Below are positions 1 through 12,300 of a DNA stretch of 64,000 nucleotides, piece by piece. The translations under genes were made by a program, and so were the position numbers. The notes beneath the pieces were generated by a model. That model made no database searches, was not told where the DNA came from, and worked only from the letters and a program-made list of their open reading frames with translations. This DNA is from Hyperoodon ampullatus (lineage: Eukaryota > Chordata > Mammalia > Artiodactyla > Ziphiidae), in the NCBI GenBank assembly GCA_949752795.1, contig OX457064.1, positions 39,366,368 through 39,430,367 of the forward strand. The letters run 5' to 3'. Within the stretch, counting starts at the first letter, position 1. Each line of letters starts with the position of its first letter.

Positions 1-2564
1 AAATCATTATTTTTTAAAAGGAGAAGAAAGAAACAGAGACCAAAGCAACATATAAATTCTATTACACATTGTGGAACAATGTGTTAGTATGCTCTCATTT
101 CTGTAAAAAAAAAAAAAAAAAAGTGGAACTATACATATAAGCTATAAACACATACAATTTCTCAGAAAGGTATGAGAAAAATAGACACCATGGGTTGTAG
201 GGCATGGAGAGGAAACTGTGCAGAGGTCGGAGAGTCTTTTGTACCTTTGGCACGCTAAACCACATGAAGGTGTTATCTATTAGCTAAAGAATATATAATT
301 TCCCCCTTACTGCTATACACAGAGATAGAGAATAACGAAAAGCGAAAAGGTTTTGGAGACAGATCTAGGTTCCAATTTTGGCTCTGATACTTCCAAACTG
401 TGGGTCTGTGGGCAAATTAACTTCTTTTTGTTTCTGTCCTCTTATTTTCAGAAACAGGGGTAATACTGGCTAATTCCAAGGTCGCTACAACGATTAAACA
501 AATCCTATAACAAAGCATCTGGTAGAATATCGGCACAGACTAAGGACCCAATAAGTAGTAGCTATTTTATTACCAACAAAACTTCTTTCATGTGAATACA
601 TTCTTAATACAAAAAAAGTTCCTTGATCTAGTCTAAGGTATGCTCATTAGCTAATCTTATTCCTACATTAAATATTAACACTGTCCAAAAACGATTAATG
701 GAATCCATCTGATGAACACAATCCATTACGTATCTATTTCTAGAAATTTAAACTTAACATATTATTTATATGCATTTCGAGGCAGATGTTAGCTTTTTTA
801 CTTTAAATGTCATTGACTCTAGCTTTACTGAATTCATGTATTCACAGAGGACTAAATACCAACGAGGTGCCATAAGGCACCAGGAAAATAGATAATAAGT
901 TGCTATCCTCGAGGAATTGACAACTTCAGTGAGACAAACAGGTGTGACCTTCAAGCAACCATGGCCCCGATTTGGCACAAGAGATGGAAATACTGGCAAT
1001 GAAGCACCCAAATCTGTAACATCCCTTGTAAAATGTTAAGTCACATGGTAAGGAAAGGTTACTCCGCAAGCATTTTCTTAGGTTTCTGGGTTTCTTCTTC
1101 ATGATACTGTGTTTTCAATCAGTTGTAACTGTGGCAATAGCAGCATTCTAAGTGTTACAAAAGATGGGTCACTCAAAAGCCTTACTACTTGTTTGAACAG
1201 TCACATCATTATTAAAGCATTCCCAAACAAAAGTTTCTTTGTTATACATTGCAATGAATAATTTCAAACCATTTTCATGTGATATGTTCTGGCTCAGATC
1301 TGCCCCAGCCTGTAAAGATGAAGCCTTAGACAAGAAAACATCTGGGATTTGGGGAAAATTTTTTGTTAAAGGCAGGAAATAATGAACATCTTCCAGGATT
1401 TCAGAAGTGTTAGTGAATGCTTCCAAGAAATGAAGGCGTAAGGCCAGAGGAAAATACACTTCACTTCATGTATGGCACAGCGGGGAGAAAGTGATGGTAT
1501 GGGGGGGATGCTTAACCAAAAAAATCTACATAATTATACAAATATTTCTCTTTGAAGCAGATGCATCTTGGGAGAAACACTAATACAAGACTGTAGAGAA
1601 ACAACAGTAAACACTAATTTCTACAGAAGCTTTCGCTGATGCTGTAAATATGTTATGGATGTGCACCCGGGAGGAACGACTGACTTCGTATTAGCAAGCA
1701 AGTCCTGTCTCTGAGCCACAGGAGGGTACACGCTTGTATGGCCCCTAGCTTCCTATAGTGAAAGCCTGAAGCTACATATTACAGTTGAATGAAGGTTGGA
1801 TTAAGAGGCTAATCTAATGCTATATATAGACAGCAACACCAATTTAATCTCCGCCCCTTCTCCCTCCCCTTCCTATTTCCATAAATCTCAAGATCTGAGT
1901 TACAAAGAGACTGGGAACTCTAGAAGAGAGAAGAGGCCCTCCCTCCCCCCTCATCCCCGGCTGTCTTTCATAAACGAAGTATTAGTTCAAGTGTAAATTG
2001 CTTCCAAACATCCTTAACGGGCATCATAGAGAGATCAGATCCGGTTTTCTTCTACAGCTCCCACAGACGCCAGAGGAGATGACAAGTGGGGGTGGGTGGG
2101 TGGAGGGGTGAGGAGGGCAGGTTGCCAAATGAGAACTACCTTCTCCCGAGACTACTCTCACATGCGTTCATCTCGCTCGTAATGGGGTGCTCTCCTCTCC
2201 ACCCCACCCCGAGTCCAAAGCCTCAACCCTGCCTTCCCCGGGAGTTACATCTGGCGATGCCACGCACGGGACGATGGGCACCCGCCACTTCCCACCTCGT
2301 GGCCGGCGCCTGGCCGCTCTCGGTCTCCCGGGACGGCCAAATGTGGCAAGTGGCGGGTCTTGACTCCGGGGCACTGATACGCGGTATAAGTGATGGTAAT
2401 GGGGTGGAGGGGCGGCTTCCCCACCGAGAGGAAGGAAGCCGCCCCACCAGGCACATGCTTCCTCAGGGCCAGCTCCGGCAGGGGGTAAGCTCCCGGTGGG
2501 GCTCTGGCTCCGGTTGTCGGAGGCTTCCCGGCTCCCCCCCTGCCCTACCTGGGCTGCTTCTCAC
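1..2564 (-). other. BZW2: BZW2 intron 1 (start of window)
   Basis: This is non-coding sequence downstream (minus strand) of the BZW2 exon 1 donor, so it is read as the first intron of BZW2. I looked for the BZW2 coding start in the minus frames and did not find it; the longest minus frame, at about 1169-1459, resembles nothing I recognise and has no splice context. The stretch holds a MIR-like SINE at about 345-545, an A-run at 104-121 and AT-rich unique sequence. From about 2230 it enters the CpG island. Confidence 0.6.
345..545 (+). repeat. MIR SINE (old)
   Basis: The order of elements matches the MIR core in sense: a region resembling 'ggctctgatacttcc', then 'gtgggcaaattaac', 'cttattttcagaaacaggggtaat', then a region like 'gattaaacaaatcc'. 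The copy is diverged and its ends are by eye. Confidence 0.6.
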
Positions 2565-2690
2565 CTGTCCGAGGAGGTAGCGGCGACGCGCGAGACTGGG
2601 GGCTGCAGCGATTCCGGCAGCGGCGGTGGCAGCGGCGGCAGTGGTGGCGGCAGACAATGGAGGAGTGAAGGACAGACACATTGACACCGA
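2565..2690 (-). other. BZW2: BZW2 exon 1 (5' UTR)
   Basis: On the minus strand a GC-rich non-coding leader rich in GCC/CCG triplets ends ...CTCGGACAG|GTGAGAAG, a near-consensus splice donor (last exon base 2565, intron starts 2564). No long open frame starts here, which fits a 5' UTR exon. The identity rests on position: BZW2 lies head-to-head with ANKMY2 in mammals. BZW2 (5MP1, basic leucine zipper and W2 domains 2) is an eIF5 mimic that restrains start-codon selection and translation initiation in the cytoplasm. Its coding exons are outside the window. The exon's 5' end is a guess; the donor is clear. Confidence 0.7.
2617..2656 (-). repeat. GCC/CGG triplet-rich tract in BZW2 5' UTR
   Basis: An imperfect (GGC)n tract on the + strand (CCG/GCC in BZW2 sense), interrupted by AGC and GTG units, lies inside exon 1. 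Such tracts are common in CpG-island leaders and can form stable RNA structure. Confidence 0.7.
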
Positions 2691-3272
2691 CACACGGAGC
2701 TCGGCGCAGCCCCGCCTACCACGCCGCCCCGCCTGCCAGCCCGCCCCCGTCCCGGGCCGCTCCACTCCCTGGGAAATGAAGGGGAGTGTATAGGGAGAGC
2801 AAGGAAGATGCATGCCCCTAGCAGAAACTGCCGAACACAGAAATTCCAGAAAGAGAATTTAAATACTGCGTGTCCCTAAATATCTGCACCGGAAAGGATG
2901 GCGGTGGGAGACGTGTAACAGGCATTTAATTCCCCCCCTCTGATTTTCTCCATTTGGTTTTTCCTTCCCAGGCTGTTCCAATGGGAGAATCTCGCTGCCG
3001 CCTCCTGCAGCTCCTCCTCCCGGCCGGGCCAATGAATCGAGGGGGGCGGAGACTACCGCTGGGCCTGCAGAGACTGCCAGCCCGGCTCGCCCAAGCTCGC
3101 CCGCTGCTCGCCAGCCCCCGGGAGGGTGGAGAGAATTCGAAAGCTTCCGCGGTTGGCTACTTAATGTCCTAGTCTCAAGTTGCCTAACCTTGCGGCTGGC
3201 GTTCCTAATACAGACACGTCGTTTCTTTTTAATACTCCCAAAGAAACAATAGCTGTCAAGCTGGCGGAAGCA

Positions 3273-3339
3273 ATGGTTCACATAAAGAAAGGCGAGCTGA
3301 CCCAGGAGGAAAAGGATCTGCTGGAAGTCATCGGAAAAG
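3273..3339 (+). CDS. ANKMY2: ANKMY2 coding exon 1
   Basis: Encodes residues 1-22 ([20 protein letters not shown]...) plus one base. The ATG has a purine at -3 and G at +4. The frame is open upstream to about 3165 but contains no ATG, only a TTG at 3180, so 3273 is the start. The donor is GGAAAAG|GTGTGG, phase 1. Confidence 0.97.
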
Positions 3340-6300
3340 GTGTGGGTGCTGGGCTGCGGCGGGGGCGCTGCCTGCCTGGCCCGGGAGGGAAGGGGGGCGT
3401 GGCGGAGCCCGGGCGGCGCCCCCGGCCCGGCTGACCCTGGGTTGCGGATTTGAGAGGCTGACATCCTGCGACCGGGAAACTGCGCTCCTACCTTTGGTCT
3501 GGGACCGGTTGCGGGGGCGGAGAGGTGGGGAAGGAGAAGCGCCGCTGGGACGGGAGCGGAGGTTGCAGACGTTCGTCTTCTAAATCAGCTTTTGGAAGGG
3601 TTCACATTTCCAGGCTCCACTTCGGATGATAATGAGCGACCCGGGGTGGGGCCTCAGAATGTGCATTCTTCAAAACTACTAAGGTGATTTTGACCACAGT
3701 CCGTCTGGGCGATAGTGGTCTGGAAGTTTCAGGTTCTTAGATCGGTGTCTAAGGGCCGTTTCGACTTCCGGAGGCCGAAAGATCTGGATCCCTTGGCTGT
3801 CCCCGCCCTTGCTTGGGGCGGGTGGAGGGAGCTCCTAAGGAGAAGGGTTCTTTACAAGGGCACAAAACAAGGTCTGTAATCTGCCGCATTGAGGCTTCTG
3901 AGTCCAGGGCCTCCCTGGCTTCCTTCCAGAAGCCCCCGTCCGCCGCAGGAACTCGCAGAACAGAGAGGAGGTTGCGGAGGCGTCCACACCGCTCTGCGCA
4001 CTTCGCAGGGCTGCGACCTTCTAATCGCACTCTTCCGCGCTTTCCCTTCCATTCTCCCAACGCGCGTCCCACTTCCGCCGCTCCGGGTCCTAGGGAGGGA
4101 GACGCAGGCCCCGGGGACGAGCCAGAAGCCATGTTTTCCGCTCCGTCCCCGAGTGGACGTCCCAGAAGAGTTCCCGAAGTCCCGTTACCTGGCAGGTGAC
4201 AATAGCGTGACTACGTGGCTTCTGCACTGTCACGGCGCGGCGATAAGGATGTGTGGGAACTGCGGGCATTGTTCATGTGGCTGTTTTAAGCTCCCTCGAA
4301 CGGCAGAGGAGCCAGTCATTGTAACATAAAACTTCCCAATTTCCAGTCTTTCTTTTTTTCTAAGTAGCCTGGCTCCCATCTGGACCTACAGAGAGAAAGG
4401 CACATGTATTCTTTATACTGACAAGAAAAGTCTAAACGTAAAGGAGAGAAATATCGGATTGGAACTCAACAGGTGCTCATGAGCTGAGCCCACCCCATCT
4501 GATCTCGACAGGTTGAACTCAGTCACAGCTGTAATTTGCTATGATGTGTTCTTTGCCTAGAATTGTGGGACTTGGAGTTGGTGCAGATTGTTCTGCACGG
4601 TCCTCGCTGACCTGTTTGGCACTGCAGTCTCCCTTTTCTGCCTGTCTCTGGTTCATGTCCCCGTGCCTTTGGTGGCCCTGGGATTCAACTCAGCAGCCAT
4701 GTGAGTCTCAGCTCTGTGCCAGGTACAGTGCTGGGCAAAAAAAGGAGACAAAGCATCAACTTATAATCCACCAGGGATGCAAATTCTGTTTTTAAGCAGT
4801 CCAGAGCTATCACCCTCTCTCAAAAGTGTAAACAAGTGAGCACTTTTATAAAGGGGGTCTCTGAAAGTGGCAGGTGGTGTGTGTGGGGACGTAGGGAGGG
4901 AATCCTTGGATACAGTATTAGGTGTCCACTAGTTTTTATTTTTTAAGATTAAATAAAAGAATTAATGTGAATTTTGCCTGGTTAGCACTGTGATTTTTTT
5001 CTGGGCCCACATCGTGCAACAAATTACACAGACACTGTTTCACCTATTTAATTGGTCCAAACTGATGAGAAAAGAAGTGCGATGGACATAGTATGTGATA
5101 CATTCTTGTCAAGTGAAGGTCTGTGGGACATTACCATACTCTTAAAAAAAAGTAATGGGAGATAAGAGAAAGTAACAACCGTAGCCAACCTTTACTGATT
5201 GTTATTTGGGGCCTGGCATAATTCTTAGCACTTTACATATATCCATGTGTTTAATCTTGATAAGCTAGGAATTATTTTTAAGCTACAACATTATGAGGGA
5301 CAGCATAGGACGGTAGTTAACCTTCAAGTCTGATTTGGAATCCTACCTCATTCATTTGCTGGTGACTTGGCCTTGGGCAAATTACTGTTTCTGAGCCTTA
5401 GGTTCTCCATGTGAAAAATGGTACCCACCTCACAACATTGCTATAAGGATAAAATGAGTTAGTATGAGTAATGTGTTTAAAATACTGTATTGGCTATTAT
5501 TATGGTAAATATGGCAGTCTCTACTTGATAGACAAGAAACCAAGAAACTGAAAAGTTCAAATAGCTTGCCCAATATAATACAGGTAATAAGTGGCAGAGA
5601 TATCATATGGCCCACAGTCCTAGAAATATGCTGGACTTGAAAACAAACTAAACGAAATGAAAAAATGAAACCAGCACCAGAGTGCATACCATATCTTATT
5701 CACTTTGAGAAGCAATTTAATTGCAGCAAAATATTTTCATCTGTCGAGTTAAATTAATTTTAATTGTAAATGTTATTGATTTTGTAGTTTTGTGTGCATT
5801 TAAAATTTGTAAAATAATTTTTGGCTTACAGTTGAATGAAGCTCATAAACAAACTTTATATTCGTACTCATAAGAAGCAATTTTCTTTAAAGGAGGTGAG
5901 TAGAGTTCTGATTATTTTTCCCTTCGGTACATTTCTCAACTTTGAGAAGCACTGGCTTAGTCAGTACTAGTACGTGGAACTAACGATAAGTTTCCAGCCA
6001 CGTGTGACCTGTCATCTTGGCCAATCTGAAATAAACTCAGCAAATTTTTGAGTTCTCCCTCTGGCTAACCACTGCCCTCCAGAAGTTAAGCTGATTTTAA
6101 GTGGGACTTACAGTCCAGAGAGTACCGCACATTGCTACTGGACACTTTTAGACAATTTCTTCTTCTGAGTAAATGCACATTCTAGGTATTCTACAGGTTG
6201 TTCATTTGTTAGAATGCCAAAAAGAAGTTCCAGATGAAACTGAGAAGCTGTTTCTCACATATCCATTTAAATCATAGTCACTGACAGCATCCATTTCACA

Positions 6301-9300
6301 GCATTTCAGAAGAGAAATGAAATCACTTAAGCACAGTTAACTGGGTTATATTACTTGTAGATTGACCCATTCTTCTAAGCTCTGATATCTTTTTCATTAA
6401 ACACTGAGGAAACACTATTTCAAAATAAATTAAACTTAAAGAATATAAACTATAAAGTCTTTCATTACTTATCTTGTTTAGTACTTGAAATCCCTGGGAT
6501 CACTGTTGCCGACTTCACAAGAAAGTAACGTACTTTTATTATTATTATTATTATTATTTGTGTTAAAGGAGATGTGAAGCAGACTCGGACAGTAAGGTTT
6601 ATTCTACCAATTTTATTGGAGTATAACTAAAGTACGATAAATGGTACATATTTCAAGTGTACACTTTTTTAAAAGTCAGTTTTGACATAAGTATATATCC
6701 ATGAAACTACTGCAATCTAGACAATGAACAGTTCTGTCACCCCCAAAATGTTCTACATACCCATTTATAATCTGTCACTCCCTCCACCCCTATCTCCAGG
6801 CAACCACTGATAGATGTCACTATTGATTAGATTTCTCTATTCTAGAATTTTATGTAAGTGGAATTATACAATAAGTATAATAAATATTCCTTTTTTTTGC
6901 ATGACTTATTTCACTCAGCATCATGATATTGAGGTTCATCCATACTGTCCCAATAATTTGTTTCTTATTTCTTTTATTTCCTATGCATGGATATACTACT
7001 ATTTGCTTATCTGGTGACACTGATGGACATTTCAGTTGTTTCCAATTTGGGACTATTAAAAGAACCTGCTCTAAGGTCCTGTGTAGTTAATAATGTTATA
7101 GCTAGTACCTCTGGTATAAAGAAAGATTTAGGTCTACTAATAATTATAGCATAGAGTTCAAAGACAAATTTAAATTCAAATACGTAGTTACTATTAACTA
7201 TATGACTGGGCAGGTTTTGCAACCTCTGTGGGCTTCATTGTCTTCCTTTACAAAACAACAGCTCTTTTAACTACTCTAATTTTTATGTCATGATTCATAA
7301 TCCTAACTTGAGGACATTTTGTTACAAAGTCTAAAAATAGATACACATAGGAGAATTTAGAAACTTTACACTTAAACAGATTCACTATTTCAAAATATTT
7401 ATTGTAATTAGAAGTCTCTATTTTATTATTTATTTATTTATTTATTTATTTTTTGCGGTACGCAGGCCTCTCACTGTTGCGGCCTCTCCCGTTGCGAGCA
7501 CAGGCTCCGGACGTGCAGGCTTCAGCGGCCATGGCTCACGGGCCCAGCCGCTCCGCAGCATGTGGGATCTTCCCGGACCGGGGCACGAACCCGTGTCCCC
7601 TGCATCGGCAGGCAGACTCTCAACCACTGCGCCACCAGGGAAGCCCCATATATTATTTTTAAATTCAGACACTTTAATTATTTATACATGATTGTACTTA
7701 TACATAAATGTAACAGCAACTAACAAGCCAAATAGTTTTTTAAATACTTAACTTAGATATAGATTCCTCAAAACATTCCTGTTGAGGGATCCCACTAAAT
7801 GATTGAAACTCATAAATATTCAGGTCTCATGACTATCTGATGGATTGCTGGAAACAGAAAATGTCATGTTAGTTTGTTTCTCCCTTTTTGTTTGTTTTGG
7901 CTACTTCTTGTCTTCAGTAGAGACCAGTGGTCCCAAACTAGATATTAGAAATGTCGCAATGAATTATATTATGCTGCTGTAAATATAAATAACAAGAGCA
8001 TCTAATATGCACTGAGGTTGTACTCTGTGCCCCGCACCAAGACAAGCCCTTAGTCCTAAGAACACTATGGGATGAATGTTATTATTTCTGCTTCCTATAT
8101 AAGAAAACTGAGGGTTTTATAGGACTTGTTCAGTTTTATAGTGGTCCTGAAAGGGCTCTTTTATAAGAGAGGGCAGTAACAGTGAGAATATCACTCTTAT
8201 CATCATCTCTTCTCTGCTAAAATGCTGGTCCATCCAAATAAGTTATCTATCCTACCCTAATGGAGCAGATTGGGTTGTGTTTTCTTCTCTGGAGCAACTT
8301 GGAGAAATTCTCACAAGGGAAACAAATTATTAAATATTACTTTCGTCAGTTATGTCTATTCATCTTTGTCTCCATTGAGGATAAATGTTGACTCATTTCC
8401 CATCCCCCTTATAGTACCACATCCCCTCATCTTAAGAGTTTGTTAAATCAGATTTAACATATTTCTTTCCCAAGTAAAGCAATTAATCTTTTAAATTTAA
8501 TTGCAAAATATTGTTTGAGAGTCTACTATGCACAGTAAGGAATGACAAAAAATAAAAATCCTTCTGTGTAAACTATGTGTTTCCCATTTCCATGCTATTC
8601 TAGACCTTCTACAGTTTCCTACTGTCATTAAATTAGGAACTCCAAGTTAGAAATCATCAAAAGTTTTTCCTCTTGGGGGTATTTTGCTCATCTATTTTCC
8701 AAAATATGTTTTCATTCTCTAGAAGCCCAAACAGTTTCAGAAAACTTTTCCCATCCTGGTCCCTGCATTTCAAAAGACTAACTGGTATTCCATGGTATGT
8801 GAGTGAACAACTCACCTTTTTTTTTTTTTTTAATTGCCCTGCGATTGGACAGATTTACCATACATTGTTAGCCACTGGGCTAAACATTTTATAGAATTAT
8901 TGGCCTGTTGTCTAGTATGAGCCAAATGTTTTATGATTGCAATCCCCATCCTTTCCCTAACATATAGCAGGCTTTGGCATGATCACAATCCCTATAGTAT
9001 TCTCCCTTTATTGCGTAAACATCTCTCAGTCAGATGGAAAATAACTTTAGTTATTCCTCAGTGGATAATGGGGTTCAGCTGAAGCATCTTCCTCAAGTGA
9101 AACGTGCGCAGGAGGTTGTTCTAATTCCTTTCCAAAGATGTTTGAGAGTCTCTGGTGAGAAGCCACAGGTATGGATAAGCTGCCCCGCACAACTTGCTTG
9201 CATGCTTGAAGGCTTTCCCCTCTCCCTCTGTAGCCATTCAGCCAGTCATACCAACTGCCCTCAGGTGGAGTGTGGGATCAGACAAATGAACTATTGGCAA

Positions 9301-12300
9301 AATAGCTGCTGTGGTAATTCGGGGCCTTGTAGATCACTCACTTGACATTTCCCCAGCTGAGCTATTTCGCTACCAATCTAGGAGACATTTCTGTATCTCC
9401 CCTCTGTTGGTGAGGGGCACTCAGACCATGTGCCTAAGAAGCAGGTTGGGTAGAAAGAAGCAGGCTAAGCTTGATTCTGCATTCCACCTTTAGCTCTGGA
9501 AGAATTGCAAAGTTTAACACATTCTTGAACTGTAATTCTAAATTTAAAGACAAGAAATAACTCCTAGTTGAGGATGCTTCTATTCTTTTATGTCCTTTTA
9601 GAGGAGAGGCTTATCTCATCCTTTCTCCCTGAGAACATGCAATTTCATTATCCTGTGCCCTGTCACACCAGAAATTTTTTGGCAGAACATGTGATTGGCT
9701 CCTATTAAGGATGATAATAGCAACATTCTCTCCTGCAACTGTGCCTTAGTATGCCTTACAGAAGGCTGGAAAACCTGATAGTCGTGGCCCGATTACAGCT
9801 TATTTACAAATTTACAGAGACTGACCTTCAGGTTTACATCAGATGGCTTTCAGTATGAGAGTCTGAAGACTGACCATATGGCACTTTTATATAGTACCAG
9901 GCATAAAAGATACATTTGCCTCAGCATTTCCAAACCAAGAATTCTATTAGGAGCATGCCATCAATTCACAGGACGTAGTGGTGACAAGGTATATAAATAC
10001 TGACTGTATTTTGAATTGTTATTACATTGCCTGCAATTTAAGCTTTAGATGGTGTGTTGGATTAGATGCCCTTTAAGATTTGTTTCAGTATTAAAAGTCT
10101 TATGCTTTGTGGTTATTGTATTACTGCCAAAAGGAAAATGTGACCAATTTAATATACTCTAAGGCCAGTGGAAGTAAAAGCAAGATGGAGCTATTTTAGT
10201 CTATATGAATCTGTTCTCTGGGATAATTACTTTGTGGAATAAACAGTATGCGATTGATGCTTTATTTCTTAGCAACCTGACCTGACTCATCTTAGTTTCA
10301 CAGATAACCCTTTAAAGTCTGTTTCCTTGATGTTAGATTTTTTTTCAGATTTTTTTTCTGTTCTAAATATAAATAACCTTTGCACTTTCTTTCTTTCTTT
10401 TTTTTTTAAGGTACTGTCCAAGAAGCTGGAACATTGTTAGCCAGCAAGAATGTTCATGTCAACTGCTTGGATGAGGTAAAATTTAAAACATTTAATAGAG
10501 TTTTACTTCCTATGAGAATGGATAATATATAAAATCTAATAATAAGAGTTGTTTTCTAGCATTTGTGCTCAACTTATACTAAGCTCTAAAGCAAATATCA
10601 GCAGACAGGTTGCAAAAGACAAATAAGGATGTAAAAACATGTTTAATTTTACTGGTAATAAAATAAGTGACCGTTAAACCAATTCCATATCATTTCTTGT
10701 GAAGTGTGGGAAACATTGGACTTTTATATGCTACTGGATTAGGTGTAAATTGGCATCATATTCTGGAGAAAATTTTAGAATATTTCTCATTTTTAAATAT
10801 ACATATCTTTGATCCAGCAATTCTACTTCTCGGGAGGGTTAACTGACCTAAACTCAACTTTCTAGAACAATTACAATCCAGAATAACTTTCTGAGATGGT
10901 AGTTTCTCTTCAGAGCTGTCCAGTATGGCAGCCATTAGCCATGTGTGGCTAGTAGATACTCTATTATACAGGACAGTTCTAGTACTAGAACATTAACTGA
11001 ATTTCAGTTTCTCATGCAGCAAAGGAGGTGTTTTGTTAACCCTTTACCCACACATGGGTAGTAAAGTTAATATCAGACAAAATAAAGTTTAAAGCAAAAA
11101 AGCAAAAAAAAAAAAAAAATGATGAAGACTCTTTCTTATAGAAAGCCGATAAACCACCAGGAATATACCAGCCTTAAGCCTTCACTAATAATCTTATAAG
11201 CTTTGAGGTTCATAAAGAAAAAGGTAGAATTCAAAGGAGAAATTTATAAAACCACAATAGCATCTTTTAGAAAATGATAAGTAGAAAAAAGTATTCAAGG
11301 GATGGAAAATTTGGATAACCTAACAGTCTATGCACTTTATATAAGACAGAAATAGTACATCTCCATTTACATTTAACACTGTTAAAAATTGGTTTATGTA
11401 TTATACTTTTTTTTAATGAGTTTTTTTCTTTTTTAAAAATTATTTATTTATTTATTTATTTATTGGCTGCGTTGGGTCTTTGTTGCTGCGTGCGGGCTTT
11501 CTCTAGTTGCGGGGAACGGGGCGGGGCTACTCTTCATTGGGGCGTGTGGGCTTCTCATTGCGGTGGCTTCTCTGTTGCGGAGCACGGGTTGTAGGTGCGT
11601 GGGCTTCAGCAGTTGTGGCACTTGGGTTCAGTAGTTGTGGCTCACGGACTCTAGAGCGCAGGCTCAGTAGTTGTGGTGCTCGAGCTTAGTTGCTCCGCGG
11701 CATGTGGGATCTTCCCGGACCAGGCTCGAACCCGTGTCCCCTACATTGGCAAGCGGATTCTTAATCACTGCGCTACCAGGGAAGCCCCTGAACAGTAACT
11801 TTTGATAAATGTTGTGTCTCCAGTTGTTTAAAGTAGGAAATTTCGACTTCTATTTCTTCTTTTACCCAAGAACTATTCAGAATTTTTAAAAACATTCAGG
11901 TTATATGTTTTATTCTTTGGAGCATATTTTTGTTTATTTTCAGTGTTATATTGCATTTGGTAAACTTGTTTAAAGTTAGTTAAAATTTTCCTTTACAAAA
12001 TAGTATAATACAGGACTTCCCTGGTGGCGCAGTGATTAAGAATCCACTTGCCAATGCAGGGGACACGGGTTCGAGCCCTGGTCCGGGAAGATCCCACATG
12101 CCGTGGAGAGGCTGGGCCCGTGAGCCATGGCCGCTGAGCCTGCGCATCTGGAGCCTGTGCTCCACAGCTGGAGAGGCCACAACAGTGAGAGGCCCGCGTA
12201 CCACCAAAAAAAAAAAAAAAAGCTACTGTTTATCAAAAGCTGTGTCATGTGGCCAAAGTCATATTCAGAGGAAATTTTGTAGCACTTGTTATTGTACTTT

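Larger units (their letters stand above)
2230..4180. promoter_or_regulatory. CpG island and divergent BZW2/ANKMY2 promoter
   Basis: A sharply GC- and CpG-rich block lies between AT-rich flanks and covers BZW2 exon 1 (-) and ANKMY2 exon 1 (+). The two start regions are about 0.5-0.6 kb apart. GC boxes of the GGGGCGGGGC type lie upstream of BZW2 exon 1 (about 2700-2760, minus sense). CCAAT boxes occur at 2978-2982 and 3029-3033 on the + strand, and a GGGGGGCGGAG Sp1-like site follows at about 3041. No TATA box is evident, as is usual for housekeeping promoters. Transcription start sites cannot be fixed from sequence. The divergent arrangement of the two genes is known in other mammals. Confidence 0.85.
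3340..10410 (+). other. ANKMY2: ANKMY2 intron 1
   Basis: A 7.1-kb intron. The first ~0.85 kb is still CpG island. It then holds a possible MER5A scrap (3640-3700), a MIR cluster (5165-5640), an ATT microsatellite, an antisense L1 3' fragment (6590-7070), a CHR SINE (7424-7646) and a reverse MIR (8005-8160). I see no gene in the remainder. Confidence 0.9.

Noticed and set aside
3180..3272. In-frame N-terminal extension of ANKMY2
   Set aside because: The frame is open upstream of 3273 but its only initiator would be TTG at 3180. The ATG at 3273 has good context and gives the family length of 441 residues.
2086..3464. Several long open frames in the CpG island (for example 2086-2580 + and 2859-3464 -)
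   Set aside because: GC-rich DNA has few stop codons. These frames cross the promoter and exon boundaries of known genes, show no recognisable domains and overlap each other.
8673..9493. Three small plus frames in ANKMY2 intron 1 (8673-8894, 9034-9345, 9311-9493)
   Set aside because: They lie inside an intron, overlap in different phases, and have no domain, splice or promoter evidence.
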